A model generated the notes under the pieces. That model was given only the letters and a program-made list of their open reading frames with translations, ran no database searches and was not told the origin of the DNA. Shown piece by piece: positions 25,679 to 35,495 of a DNA stretch of 64,000 bases; the first letter of the stretch is position 1; every line of letters starts with the position of its first letter. Location of the stretch: contig CAKZVD010000012.1 in assembly GCA_937922085.1 (NCBI GenBank), positions 1-64,000 on the forward strand. The letters run 5' to 3'. Both the position numbers and the translations under genes were made by a program. The stretch is from an uncultured Tenacibaculum sp. GTDB taxonomy: Bacteria > Bacteroidota > Bacteroidia > Flavobacteriales > Flavobacteriaceae.

Positions 25679-26446
25679 TTGATTTCAATAAAAGTTTCCG
25701 AAAACAAAAAAATATATTTTGCATCAGATCAACATTTAGGAGCCCCTAATAAAGAAAAAAGTTTTCCTAGAGAGCTAAAGTTTATTAATTGGTTAAATGA
25801 AATAAAAAAAGATGCTGAAGCTATTTTTCTTTTGGGAGATTTATTTGATTTTTGGTTTGAATACAAAACAGTAGTTCCTAAGGGTTTTGTTCGAGTTTTA
25901 GGAAAACTTGCTGAAATTAAAGACAGTGGAATACCTATTTATTTTTTTGTAGGAAATCATGATCTATGGATGCGTGATTATTTTGAAACTGAACTAAACA
26001 TACCCGTATACCATACTCCTAAAGAATTCAAAATTAACAATCAATTATTCTTAATTGGTCATGGAGATGGTTTAGGTCCACATGATAAAGGATACAAACG
26101 AATGAAAAAAGTTTTTACTTTCCCTTTATTTAAATGGATGTTTCGTTGGCTTCACCCTGACTTAGGAGTTAAATTAGGACAATATATGTCTGTAAAAAAC
26201 AAACTTATTTCTGGAGATGAAGATGCTAAATTTTTAGGAGAAGACAATGAATGGTTAGTACAGTATTGCAAACGTAAATTAGAAACTAAACACTACGATT
26301 ATTTTGTGTTTGGTCATCGTCACTTACCTTTAGATATTGAATTAAAAAACAACAGTAAGTATATCAACTTAGGTGACTGGATTCAATATTTCACCTATGG
26401 TTCTTATGAAAAATCAAAACTCTCTTTAAAAAAATTTAATTCATAA
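25679..26446 (+). CDS. lpxH: UDP-2,3-diacylglucosamine diphosphatase LpxH (putative)
   Basis: 255 residues with calcineurin-like phosphoesterase motifs in order: ASDQHLGAPN, LGDLFDFWFEY, VGNHDLWM, GHGDGLG and FGHRHLPLD. These bind the two-metal centre. The Bacteroidota LpxH-like enzymes remove UMP from UDP-2,3-diacyl-GlcN in lipid A synthesis. No ATG fits; translation begins at TTG 25679. A possible TATTTTTA element lies upstream. The gene ends with a terminator-like hairpin. Confidence 0.88.
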   Translation: MISIKVSENKKIYFASDQHLGAPNKEKSFPRELKFINWLNEIKKDAEAIFLLGDLFDFWFEYKTVVPKGFVRVLGKLAEIKDSGIPIYFFVGNHDLWMRDYFETELNIPVYHTPKEFKINNQLFLIGHGDGLGPHDKGYKRMKKVFTFPLFKWMFRWLHPDLGVKLGQYMSVKNKLISGDEDAKFLGEDNEWLVQYCKRKLETKHYDYFVFGHRHLPLDIELKNNSKYINLGDWIQYFTYGSYEKSKLSLKKFNS

Positions 26447-26474
26447 AAAAACCCACTCTTTCGAGTAGGTTTTT
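26447..26474. terminator. Intrinsic terminator
   Basis: AAAAACC and ACTC (26447-26458) pair with GAGT and GGTTTTT (26463-26474) with one C/A mismatch and a TTTC loop. It lies between convergent lpxH and the SusD-like gene. Confidence 0.75.
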
Positions 26475-26496
26475 AATCATATAAAGAAATTTAATC

Positions 26497-27828
26497 TTAT
26501 TGATTTTCAGAAAATGGCGTTGGAAAAGCATCTATAGGATTGTCTCCAGCACGATCTAAAGGTAAAAAATCAGTATCATTTAACTTATTAAACCTTCTCA
26601 AATCAATCCATCGGTGTCCTTCTCCTAACAAAGAATACCTTCTTTGTTTCAAAACTTCTAATTCTAAATCTGTATCTGTAGTTCCTCCAGAATAATTTGC
26701 CAAACCAGCTGCATTTCGAACTTTATTAATTCCATTTACAGCAGCAGCATTATCCGTTCCTATATTTGCTTCTGCATACATTAAAATTAATTCTTCATTT
26801 CTAATTAAATATACTGCATCTACATTACTCTTGTATAATGAAATTTGATGTGTTCCTGTTAATCCATCAAAAGAAGCTGGACTCGGAGCAGAAGTATCAG
26901 GATCTACTAATAACGTTGATTTATTGGCAACCCTTATATCACCAGCTTCTGCTTTGGTAATCCAAGAATTATGAATCGTAAACTCATTACCCGTTCTAAT
27001 TTCATAAAATAAATTATTAGCTACATCATTACCCGAAAGCCCAAAAATATGTTTTACTCCTAAAAACATATCTCCATTTAAATCAAGAAATGAGTTATTT
27101 AACAAAGCTAATACTTCAGACTTATTATTTTGATATAAAGCAACTCTTGCTGCTATAGCTCTATTAAATTTTGAAAAAGAGGAAGGTGTACCAACCTCAG
27201 AAAAACCACTGCTTAATGTAAAATCAAATTCTGAAATCCCACTTAAATCTGTAATAGCATTATCTAACAGGTTTTTAATAAAAGTAAGTGCTTCAGTATA
27301 ACCTATAAAAGCTCCTAAATTTTCAGGATCAGCAACATCTACTCTAATACCATTTGTATACTGACGGTTTGCTAATGTCAATAAAGCATATGCTTTTAAA
27401 GTATTTGCATATCCAAAATAAGATCGTTTCGTTGCCTCCGTAAAACCTGCTTCAGAATTCTCAACAGTATTAATTAACACATTAGCTGCTTTAACAATTC
27501 TATAAGAAGCTGAATAGGCTCTTGTTGTTAAAAAACCATTATTATCTAATGGCCCTTTCAACAATTCTCCTGTATATCTTGGATCTGTACCTGTTAAATC
27601 ATAATATTCTCTACCTAAATAACCTACGGTTTCATAGTGAAATTCTAAATCGTTTCTTAATATAGACTCTAATCCTACTGCTAACGATTGCACATCTGCT
27701 TGAGACGCTCCTTCAGAAAAACTTTCTAATGTTGGCGCATTTTCATTTGGTAATTCCTCTAAATCACAACTTACTAAAAAAGCAGTTGTGAATAACATAA
27801 ATAATATTGAAAATTTATTGTTGAACAT
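26497..27828 (-). CDS. SusD/RagB-like outer-membrane lipoprotein
   Basis: 443 residues; lipobox with Cys21 (FLVSCDLEEL). The protein has SusD-like TPR helices (YRIVKAANVLINTV, KAYALLTLANRQ), DLRRFNKLND and a C-terminal TPFSENQ. SusD-type lipoproteins sit on the outer face of the outer membrane and bind nutrients, delivering them to the paired SusC porin. The partner is 11 nt upstream (27840-30878). The ligand is unknown, since no glycoside hydrolase or sulfatase lies next to the pair. Confidence 0.9.
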   Translation of the reverse strand: MFNNKFSILFMLFTTAFLVSCDLEELPNENAPTLESFSEGASQADVQSLAVGLESILRNDLEFHYETVGYLGREYYDLTGTDPRYTGELLKGPLDNNGFLTTRAYSASYRIVKAANVLINTVENSEAGFTEATKRSYFGYANTLKAYALLTLANRQYTNGIRVDVADPENLGAFIGYTEALTFIKNLLDNAITDLSGISEFDFTLSSGFSEVGTPSSFSKFNRAIAARVALYQNNKSEVLALLNNSFLDLNGDMFLGVKHIFGLSGNDVANNLFYEIRTGNEFTIHNSWITKAEAGDIRVANKSTLLVDPDTSAPSPASFDGLTGTHQISLYKSNVDAVYLIRNEELILMYAEANIGTDNAAAVNGINKVRNAAGLANYSGGTTDTDLELEVLKQRRYSLLGEGHRWIDLRRFNKLNDTDFLPLDRAGDNPIDAFPTPFSENQ

Positions 27829-27839
27829 AATCTTTTTTT

Positions 27840-30800
27840 TTAGAAGTTAATATTTAAGTGAAAATTGATAAACTTAGATGCAGGATAAGGGGTTACTTCT
27901 ACATTGTTACCTAAAACATTATTCCCAAAATTAGAAGCTTCAGGATCGTAACTATTGTAATCGAAAATATTGATCAAATTTCTTCCTGACAATCCTATTT
28001 TTACTTTTTCAAACCCTTTAAACACAGTATCATCAAAAGTATAATACAGTCCAACTTCGCGCAATCTAATATATCCTGCATCTTCAATTAAAGGTTCAGG
28101 ATTCGCAAATGCTAAACTAGAACGATACTCTCCATTTGTTAAAGTCCCTGTAGGATCTAAACCTGTATCATCATAATCCCATGTGGTTCCAGCCAAATCA
28201 TATAGTAATGTTGTTAAATTAATTCCATCTCCTCCTTTTTTCCAATGCCATAAAAATGATAAATCAAAATTCTTATAACTAATTTGATTTTGCCAAGACA
28301 TTTGAAAATCAGGCTCAGCATTACCATACACCGCAAAACCATCTCCTTCAGGATCTATTTCTGCTATTTCAGCAGTTGTTAAAACACTAGCATCATAAGT
28401 TCCTACAATTTGAGTTGCACTAAATCCTTTTTGAATATAAAAAGTTCCTAATGATGAAGCAAAACCACCCTCTGTAAATGCAGGCACATCCAATTCTGTT
28501 ATTGTTGATTTATTTTTCCACCATTTAACATTAGTACTCCAAGAAAAATCTTCTTTATTTATTATAGAAGCATTTAAACCTAACTCTATTCCTTTATTCT
28601 CAAGCTCTCCTCCATTTTTAACCTCTCTTGTAAAACCTGTAGATGGCTCAATTCTTTCCTGTATTAATAAGTCACTAATGGTTTTATTATAAAATGTAGC
28701 CTCTAAACTAATTCTATTATCTAAAAAACCTAAATCAATTCCATATTCTAATTCTTTTTGTCTCTCCGGCTGTATCGTTGGATTTCCTTTAAAAGTACCT
28801 GGTGCAAATCCTGAATTACCTCCAATAAATTGAGCGTCTGCTAATGTAAATTGGTCATTAAAATTAGGAAACCTTCCCGCTTCTCCATAAGCAACTCTAG
28901 GCTTAACTCTAGTAAAAATATTAGATTCAAAAAAATCAAATTCATGTAAGTTGATAGCTAAATTAGCTTTAGGATAATAATACATTTTGTTTGAAGCTCC
29001 ATTATTAGTTGATTTATCTCCTCTAACACCTAAAGTACCTATTATCTTATCATCAAAATTTATCTCTTCTTGCACAAAAAAACCAGTATCTTTTTGCAAC
29101 CTTATCGTTTGATCTGTAGATAAATTTTCTGCTAATGACAAATTTGTTAAAGAAGTATTAAACCCTGTACCAATTGTTATTACTGTATTACGATCAAAAT
29201 CTTGGAAAAAAGTACCTACTTGTGTTGTAAAATTCAATCCATTTTCTAGTGACAAATCATAAACTAAAAATGCCGATAAATTATAATTTGTATTTACTGT
29301 TGTTCCTGAAATTGTAGCTCCTTTTAGAGTAGTTGGATCTCTAAAATAAGATAATGCTCTTGGAAAAATATTCGTTGTTCTTAAAGTATATTGATCAAAC
29401 CCTCCTTGAAAAACTAATTTCAATCGATTCTTCTCTTCATCAATAATTTTCAAATTCGCCTTTAAACTACCAATAAAACGATTTACATTTTCTCTATTAG
29501 TTATAACATCTACTGTTTCTAAGACATTAGACCCTGCTCCACCTCCAGGATACACTCCATCTACAGCAGATAAATCTTCCCAAGGGTATGTAAAAGCTAA
29601 CGCATAACCAACTGTTCTGTTAGCATTTCCATTATTAAAAAAACCTCTATCTGAAGTTGAGTTAATGTAATTGGTAGTTGCATATATATCAAAATTATCT
29701 GTGATTTTTTGTCCTATATTTAAACGAATAGATGCTTTTTTATAACCTGTATTTTGTACCAATCCTAATTCATCTTTATATGTAGCTCCAAAAAAGTAAT
29801 CTGTTTTTTCTGTACCTCCAGAAGTAGTAAATCTTGAAGTAGTAGCTATCCTAGAATGATCAAAAAGTTCAGATTCATAATCTCTTAATGTTCCATTAGC
29901 TTGAGCTCTATTAAATAAATCTACTTGTACTTGAGCTGCAGCTCTACTTTTTGCATCCTCTGCTGGATCTGGATTCGGAGAATAAAAATTATTAAAAACC
30001 TTAGTTGCATCCCAATTTCTAACTCCCAATAATTGAGTTGGACTACGCAAACCTACCGTTTGAGAAAATGTAACTCTAGGTTTCCCTTGTTTTCCTCTTT
30101 TAGTGGTTATAAGCACTACTCCACCAGCAGCTCTAGAACCATATAAGGCCGCTGCAGATGCTCCTTTTAATATTTCTACATTTTCAATATCTTCAGGATC
30201 AATATCTGCTATTCTATTTGAAGCATCATCTTGATTTGTAGAAGCGTTTCCTCCTCCTGCAGCTTGGCTCACTACGTTATTTCCTGAAGAAATAGATGAG
30301 TTATCCACATACACTCCATCTACTACAAATAAAGGTTGTTGATCTCCAAAAACAGAAGTAACCCCTCTTAATCTCATAGAAACACCTCCTCCAGGAGCTC
30401 CTGAACTTGCTTTAATTTCTGCCCCTGTAAACTTACCAGATAGTGCGGTATCAAAACCAGACTGTGCGGTAACCTGTGTAAGATCTGCAGCAGATATACT
30501 AGCAACAGTATTTGCTAAATTAGATCTTTTAGTAGTAGTAGCTAAACCAGAGATAACTACTTCATCTAAAACATCTGAATCTTCTTTTAAAACAATACTC
30601 AAAAAGCCATCAGAAGATGTAACTTTCTTTTCAAGTCCTGAAAAGCCTAATGAAGAAACTGTTAGAGTTGTTGGTATTTTTTTTACCTTTAAACTAAATT
30701 CTCCATTTTCATTGGTAGAAGTACCATTTGTTGTTCCTTTTTCAATAACATCGGCAAAAGGAATACTTTCCCCCGATGCATCAGTTACTTTCCCTTTTAT

Positions 30801-30878
30801 TGTTTGTGAAACAATATTAATTGATATAAATAATAGTAAAAAGGAAAAAAACTTTTTTAGTAGTGTGTTTTTTCTCAT
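27840..30878 (-). CDS. SusC/RagA-like TonB-dependent transporter
   Basis: 1012 residues. Signal peptide to about residue 24 (FLLLFISINIVSQ), then a carboxypeptidase-regulatory-like domain (about 25-105: GKVTDASGESIPFADVI ...), a TonB-box region (DEVVISG), plug domain with LFVVDGVYVDNS and ILKGASAAALYGSRAAGGV, and a beta-barrel ending with the aromatic C-terminus INFHLNINF. It imports an unknown nutrient across the outer membrane with energy from TonB/ExbBD and hands it from SusD. The pair is alone, so the substrate might be a peptide, glycan or cofactor. The frame is intact. Confidence 0.93.
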   Translation of the reverse strand: MRKNTLLKKFFSFLLLFISINIVSQTIKGKVTDASGESIPFADVIEKGTTNGTSTNENGEFSLKVKKIPTTLTVSSLGFSGLEKKVTSSDGFLSIVLKEDSDVLDEVVISGLATTTKRSNLANTVASISAADLTQVTAQSGFDTALSGKFTGAEIKASSGAPGGGVSMRLRGVTSVFGDQQPLFVVDGVYVDNSSISSGNNVVSQAAGGGNASTNQDDASNRIADIDPEDIENVEILKGASAAALYGSRAAGGVVLITTKRGKQGKPRVTFSQTVGLRSPTQLLGVRNWDATKVFNNFYSPNPDPAEDAKSRAAAQVQVDLFNRAQANGTLRDYESELFDHSRIATTSRFTTSGGTEKTDYFFGATYKDELGLVQNTGYKKASIRLNIGQKITDNFDIYATTNYINSTSDRGFFNNGNANRTVGYALAFTYPWEDLSAVDGVYPGGGAGSNVLETVDVITNRENVNRFIGSLKANLKIIDEEKNRLKLVFQGGFDQYTLRTTNIFPRALSYFRDPTTLKGATISGTTVNTNYNLSAFLVYDLSLENGLNFTTQVGTFFQDFDRNTVITIGTGFNTSLTNLSLAENLSTDQTIRLQKDTGFFVQEEINFDDKIIGTLGVRGDKSTNNGASNKMYYYPKANLAINLHEFDFFESNIFTRVKPRVAYGEAGRFPNFNDQFTLADAQFIGGNSGFAPGTFKGNPTIQPERQKELEYGIDLGFLDNRISLEATFYNKTISDLLIQERIEPSTGFTREVKNGGELENKGIELGLNASIINKEDFSWSTNVKWWKNKSTITELDVPAFTEGGFASSLGTFYIQKGFSATQIVGTYDASVLTTAEIAEIDPEGDGFAVYGNAEPDFQMSWQNQISYKNFDLSFLWHWKKGGDGINLTTLLYDLAGTTWDYDDTGLDPTGTLTNGEYRSSLAFANPEPLIEDAGYIRLREVGLYYTFDDTVFKGFEKVKIGLSGRNLINIFDYNSYDPEASNFGNNVLGNNVEVTPYPASKFINFHLNINF

Positions 30879-31069
30879 AGATTAAATAAGATTTAAATAG
30901 GTTATTAAGTTAATTAATTGTGAGTTAAAAGCTAAATTTAGTTATTTATACCTAAAAAAAATGTTAATTTCATATATAAAACATAATTTTAAAAACACCA
31001 TTTAAAATAAACATCATTTAATCATATACCTTTAACCTACTTTTAACAACGAAAAAAATGTTATTATTG

Positions 31070-31077
31070 TAGTTTTG
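31070..31077 (+). promoter_or_regulatory. TAGTTTTG promoter element of the Bat operon
   Basis: TAGTTTTG matches the Bacteroidota TAnnTTTG element and lies 35 nt before the MoxR start at 31113. It is the only clear match in the 234-bp gap after the divergent SusC gene. Confidence 0.5.
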
Positions 31078-31112
31078 TTCACCGAAATTATAAACAATAA
31101 CATTTTTCACTT

Positions 31113-32102
31113 ATGGATGTAGACGTAAGAGCTATTAACGAAAAAATTGAAATTGAAAGTGCTTTTGTTGATGTACTTACAACTGAAATGAATAAAGCAA
31201 TTGTAGGCCAGAAAACAATGATAGAGCGCCTATTAATTGGTCTTTTAGGTAATGGACACATTCTTCTTGAAGGTGTTCCTGGACTAGCAAAAACACTCGC
31301 AATTAACACACTTTCCAAAGCAGTTCAAGGTAGTTTTAGCAGAGTTCAATTTACTCCTGATTTACTTCCTGCTGATGTAGTTGGTACTATGATTTATAAT
31401 GTAAAAGAGAATGATTTCTCCATCAAAAAAGGTCCAATTTTCGCCAATTTTGTACTTGCCGATGAAATTAATCGTGCTCCAGCTAAAGTTCAATCTGCAC
31501 TTCTTGAAGCAATGCAAGAACGTCAAATTACTATTGGTGATGAAACTTTCAAACTAGACGAACCTTTTTTAGTAATGGCAACTCAGAACCCTGTTGAACA
31601 GGAAGGAACTTATCCTTTACCTGAAGCTCAAATGGATCGTTTTATGTTAAAAACAGTTATTAGTTATCCTGAGTTACATGATGAACAACTAATAATGAGA
31701 CAAAGCTTAAATAACAGTTTTGGCAAGGTAAACCCTGTAGTATCTATAGATCAAATAATTAAAGCTAGAGAAACAGTAAATGAAGTTTACATGGATGAAA
31801 AGATAGAAAAATATATCCTTGATATCATTTTTGCTACTCGTTATCCAGAAAAATACAATCTTCCGCAACTAAAACCATTAATTAGTTTTGGTTCTTCTCC
31901 TCGTGGTAGTATTTCTTTAGCTAAAGCTGCTAAATGTTATGCTTTTATTAAACGAAGAGGTTATGTAATACCAGAAGATATTCGTGCTATGGCAATCGAT
32001 GTTCTTCGTCATAGAATTGGAATTACTTATGAAGCTGAAGCTGAGAACATGACTTCATTAGATATTATTAATACTATTATAAACGAAATTCAAGTACCTT
32101 AA
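31113..32102 (+). CDS. MoxR-family AAA+ ATPase
   Basis: 329 residues. The nucleotide loop is GVPGLAKT, Walker B FVLADEINRAPAK, and sensor 1 ATQNP; SFGSSPRGSISLAKAAKCYA follows. MoxR ATPases act with DUF58 and VWA proteins as chaperone-like systems that mature or protect envelope complexes. It is the first gene of the aerotolerance operon moxR - small unknown - DUF58 - BatD-like - batA - batB - batC - batD - batE. Confidence 0.93.
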   Translation: MDVDVRAINEKIEIESAFVDVLTTEMNKAIVGQKTMIERLLIGLLGNGHILLEGVPGLAKTLAINTLSKAVQGSFSRVQFTPDLLPADVVGTMIYNVKENDFSIKKGPIFANFVLADEINRAPAKVQSALLEAMQERQITIGDETFKLDEPFLVMATQNPVEQEGTYPLPEAQMDRFMLKTVISYPELHDEQLIMRQSLNNSFGKVNPVVSIDQIIKARETVNEVYMDEKIEKYILDIIFATRYPEKYNLPQLKPLISFGSSPRGSISLAKAAKCYAFIKRRGYVIPEDIRAMAIDVLRHRIGITYEAEAENMTSLDIINTIINEIQVP

Positions 32103-32140
32103 ATAAATTTATCCCCCGAAAAAACCGCTAATAAAGAAAA

Positions 32141-32169
32141 AACTTAAAATAACTTAAAATAACTTAAAA
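32141..32169 (+). repeat. Tandem 10-bp repeat AACTTAAAAT
   Basis: Three contiguous copies, two perfect and a third differing in the last base, lie in the 82-nt gap between moxR and the next gene. It may affect the distance or translation of the following gene, or be a harmless slippage product. Confidence 0.8.
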
Positions 32170-32184
32170 ATTTTGCTTAAAACT

Positions 32185-32514
32185 ATGACTTTTAAATTAA
32201 CAACGTACAAAACATTAACAGGTAAAAAAGAAATTTTAGAAACTAGCATAAACAAGAGCACAGAGGCTATTGTTTACAAAGATAATGAGCCTTCTTTTTT
32301 TGTAGATTGCTTTGATTTAGCTACAGATTCTAATGTTGAAATGAATCACTTGGTATTATGCCAACAAAGAAGCATGAAAACTGTTATTAAAGAGATCGGA
32401 GAAAAAAATAATGTGAATTTATCTGTAAAAGAAGCTCCATTATTTTCTATTAATAAAAAATCAGTAAAGACTGAATTAGAACTACCACCATTACCTTTAG
32501 AATGGTTAAATTAA
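32185..32514 (+). CDS. Small uncharacterised protein in the Bat operon
   Basis: 109 residues from ATG 32185. A longer reading from TTG 32173 is possible but less likely because ATG follows closely. The sequence is soluble, with charged helices, an FFVDCFDLATDSNVEMNHLV segment and a C-terminal LELPPLPLEWLN. I recognise no domain. It is placed between moxR and DUF58 (3-nt gap to the latter), but that position is not standard in Bat operons of other genera, so it could be a lineage-specific insertion. Confidence 0.65.
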   Translation: MTFKLTTYKTLTGKKEILETSINKSTEAIVYKDNEPSFFVDCFDLATDSNVEMNHLVLCQQRSMKTVIKEIGEKNNVNLSVKEAPLFSINKKSVKTELELPPLPLEWLN

Positions 32515-32517
32515 TTT

Positions 32518-33384
32518 ATGGATACCAAAGAATTATTAAAAAAGGTTCGTAAAATAGAAATAAAGACAAAACGTTTGTCTAACCACATCTTTGGAGGTGA
32601 ATATCATTCCACCTTCAAAGGACGTGGTATGACTTTCTCTGAAGTTCGTCAATACCAATATGGTGATGATATTAGAGCTATTGATTGGAATGTTACTGCT
32701 CGTTATAATGAAACTTATATAAAAGTTTTTGAAGAGGAAAGAGAACTTACCATGATGTTAATGGTAGACATTTCTGGTTCTGAACTTTTTGGTACTTCTT
32801 TACAATTTAAAAAAGATACTATTACAGAAATAGCTGCTACTTTAGCTTTTTCTGCTACTCAAAACAATGACAAGGTTGGATTAATTTTATTTTCTGACCA
32901 AATGGAATTATATATCCCTCCAAAAAAAGGGAAAAGCCACGTTCTTAGAATTATTCGTGAATTAATAGAGTTTAAACCTAAAAGTAAAAAAACAGATATT
33001 AATGAAGCTTTAAAATTTTTATCTGGAGTAATGAAAAAGAAAACAATCGTTTTCATGCTTTCAGATTTTATGGATGAAAATTACAGAAAAACATTAAAAA
33101 TTGTAGGAAACAAACACGACTTAACAGGTATCAGAATTTATGATCAATTTGATGAAGAAATCCCTAATTTAGGAATGGTACCTATGTTAGATAATGAAAC
33201 TGGTGAAATACAATTAATCAATACGAGTTCTAAATCAGTAAGAACAAAATACAAATCCAATGCTTTACGTTTAAAAGACGAATTTAAAACCTCATTTAAA
33301 AAAAGCGGATTGGGAACTATTAGCATTAGAGCTGATGAAAGTTATGTAAAAAAGTTATTAAGCTATTTTAAAAATAAGGCATAA
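32518..33384 (+). CDS. DUF58 (VWA-like) protein of the Bat operon
   Basis: 288 residues. The DUF58 signature is GRGMTFSEVRQYQYGDDIRA followed by IDWNVTARYN. The VWA-like core has MLMVDISGSELFGT with partial MIDAS residues. It partners with MoxR and BatA/B. No membrane segment. It is preceded by a 3-nt gap and followed after 1 nt by the BatD-like gene, so it is tightly coupled. Confidence 0.92.
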   Translation: MDTKELLKKVRKIEIKTKRLSNHIFGGEYHSTFKGRGMTFSEVRQYQYGDDIRAIDWNVTARYNETYIKVFEEERELTMMLMVDISGSELFGTSLQFKKDTITEIAATLAFSATQNNDKVGLILFSDQMELYIPPKKGKSHVLRIIRELIEFKPKSKKTDINEALKFLSGVMKKKTIVFMLSDFMDENYRKTLKIVGNKHDLTGIRIYDQFDEEIPNLGMVPMLDNETGEIQLINTSSKSVRTKYKSNALRLKDEFKTSFKKSGLGTISIRADESYVKKLLSYFKNKA

Positions 33385-33385
33385 A

Positions 33386-34468
33386 GTGAAAAAACTATTA
33401 TTCTACATTATATTCTTTTACTCTCTAGTAGCTACCTCGCAAAACACATCTGTTAAGGTTGAAGTAGACACCACAAACATTCGTATAGGGGAACAGTTTC
33501 AATATAAAATTTCTATAAATGAGACTAAGAACGTAATCATCCCTAAACTACAACTAAAAGGAATTGAAGTTGTTGATAGCTTAAAATTAGATACCATAAA
33601 AAATAAATTAATTCAAAAGTATATATTAACAAGCTTTGATAGTGGTTCTCACTACATACCTCAACAACAAATTTTCATACAAAACCAAGCGCATCTTACA
33701 GATAGTTTATTAATAAATGTTGCTACAATAGCTGTAGACACTACAAAAATTAAAAAATTCCCAATTAAAGGAATAAAAGGGGAACCTTATCGATTTGCCG
33801 ATTATAAACATATCGTGTTTTGGGTTCTAGGTATTTTAATATTAGTAAGTACTGTACTTTATTTTGCTCTTAAGAGAACTAGAGATGATGAAGCTAAAAC
33901 TAGTGAACAACTTTTAACTCCATATCAAGAAGCTTTAAGAGGGTTCAAATTACTGGATAATAAATTATTATGGCAGAACAATAAAATCAAACAATACTAT
34001 AGTGAACTGACAGATATTGTTAGAAATTATATTGAAAGAGAATTACATATTCCTGCTTTAGAAACAACTACCGAAGGACTTATAGAAACATTAGGTGACT
34101 TTAAAGACACCGAATCTATATTAACAGAAAAAGAAACAATTCAAAGTTTAGAAAAACTTTTAAAGCAAGCAGATTTAGTGAAATTTGCAAAATCGAAACC
34201 ACTTGCTTATCAAATTGAAGGTGATAGGAATATTGCAAAGAATATTATTGATGATTTAAAACCAAATATTACAGAGGAAAGTAATGAAAACACTACTGAC
34301 ACTTTAATTATAGTAGAAAAGCCTACTATAAAAAAAACCTCTTTATTAATCAAAATTATAACAATTTTAATGATTATAGTTCTTGCTGGTCTTATCTCAT
34401 ATTCAATTGTAGAAGCAATTCCTTTATTAAAAAACACATTAAATAATTCTGTTACAAATGTTCAATAA
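33386..34468 (+). CDS. BatD-like membrane protein
   Basis: 360 residues from a GTG start. Signal peptide (FYIIFFYSLVATSQ), an immunoglobulin-like periplasmic domain (KVEVDTTNIRIGEQFQYKI...), a membrane helix at about 145-165 (IVFWVLGILILVSTVLYFAL), then a helical cytoplasmic region (LRGFKLLDNKLLWQNNKIKQ...) of the DUF4381 kind, and a second helix near the C-terminus. It overlaps batA by 11 nt. The architecture is of periplasmic Bat accessory proteins. Function inferred by position. Confidence 0.75.
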   Translation: MKKLLFYIIFFYSLVATSQNTSVKVEVDTTNIRIGEQFQYKISINETKNVIIPKLQLKGIEVVDSLKLDTIKNKLIQKYILTSFDSGSHYIPQQQIFIQNQAHLTDSLLINVATIAVDTTKIKKFPIKGIKGEPYRFADYKHIVFWVLGILILVSTVLYFALKRTRDDEAKTSEQLLTPYQEALRGFKLLDNKLLWQNNKIKQYYSELTDIVRNYIERELHIPALETTTEGLIETLGDFKDTESILTEKETIQSLEKLLKQADLVKFAKSKPLAYQIEGDRNIAKNIIDDLKPNITEESNENTTDTLIIVEKPTIKKTSLLIKIITILMIIVLAGLISYSIVEAIPLLKNTLNNSVTNVQ

Positions 34469-35462
34469 TTTCGAGTTTCATAATCCAGAATTTTTATGGC
34501 TTTTTTGTTTAATCCCTTTATTAGGGCTTTGGTTTTTTTCAAGTAGAAAAAAAGACAACGCGCATTTATCTGTACCAAGTATTAAAGGATTCAACACTAG
34601 CAATTCTATTTTACCTAAATTAAAACCTTTTTTAAATGTATTCAGACTACTTGCTTTATCTTCTCTTATCATTGCTTTAGCAAGACCTCGAAATGTTTCT
34701 GTTAGTAAGAGAACAAAAACAAACAAAGGTATTGACATTGTAATGGCAATAGATGTATCTGCTAGTATGTTAGCAAAGGATTTAAAACCAAACAGACTAG
34801 AAGCGTTAAAAAGAGTTGCTGTAGATTTTGTAAATAGAAGACCTAATGACAGAATAGGTATTGTTGTATATGCTGGAGAAAGTTTTACCCAAACACCTAT
34901 TACCAGTGATAAATCCATTGTAAAACGAACTATTTCAGAAATAAAATGGGGGCAATTAGAAGGAGGAACAGCTATTGGAATGGGACTAGGTTCTGCTGTA
35001 AATAGATTAAAAGAAAGCAAAGCCAAAAGTAAAGTTATCATCCTATTAACTGACGGAGTAAACAATACAGGTTTTGTAGACCCTAAAACAGCCACTGAGC
35101 TAGCCAAAGAAATTGGAATTAAAGTATATACTATAGGTATAGGAACTAACGGAATGGCAGCTTTCCCTTGGGCTAAAGATCCTAGAACCGGTAAACTTTC
35201 TTTTAGAAATCAGAAAGTAGAAATTGATGAAAAACTCCTGCAATTTATCGCAAACGAAACTGAAGGTGAATATTTTAGAGCAACCAACAATGATAAATTA
35301 AAAGAAATTTACGATAAAATCGACAAACTAGAAAAAACAAAGATTGAAGAGTTTAAATACTATAACTATACCGAACAATATCGTTTTTGGGTGTTTTTAG
35401 CTGGCGTTTTTATATTAATAGAGTTTTTATTAAAAAACACTTTATTTAAAAGTTTTATATAG
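34458..35462 (+). CDS. batA: BatA, VWA-domain membrane protein
   Basis: 334 residues. Helices at the N-terminus (FLWLFCLIPLLGLWFF and LNVFRLLALSSLIIALARP), a VWA domain with the MIDAS DxSxS motif in MAIDVSASM, LLTDGVNNTGF and GTAIGMGL, and a final helix (FWVFLAGVFILIEFLL). This is the standard Bat layout: two N-terminal helices, VWA on one side of the membrane, one C-terminal helix. Bat proteins were linked to aerotolerance and virulence in Bacteroides and Leptospira. It overlaps the upstream gene by 11 nt. Confidence 0.92.
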   Translation: MFNNFEFHNPEFLWLFCLIPLLGLWFFSSRKKDNAHLSVPSIKGFNTSNSILPKLKPFLNVFRLLALSSLIIALARPRNVSVSKRTKTNKGIDIVMAIDVSASMLAKDLKPNRLEALKRVAVDFVNRRPNDRIGIVVYAGESFTQTPITSDKSIVKRTISEIKWGQLEGGTAIGMGLGSAVNRLKESKAKSKVIILLTDGVNNTGFVDPKTATELAKEIGIKVYTIGIGTNGMAAFPWAKDPRTGKLSFRNQKVEIDEKLLQFIANETEGEYFRATNNDKLKEIYDKIDKLEKTKIEEFKYYNYTEQYRFWVFLAGVFILIEFLLKNTLFKSFI

Positions 35463-35495
35463 TTTATAAAATTTTCATCTTTAAATAATGAAGTA

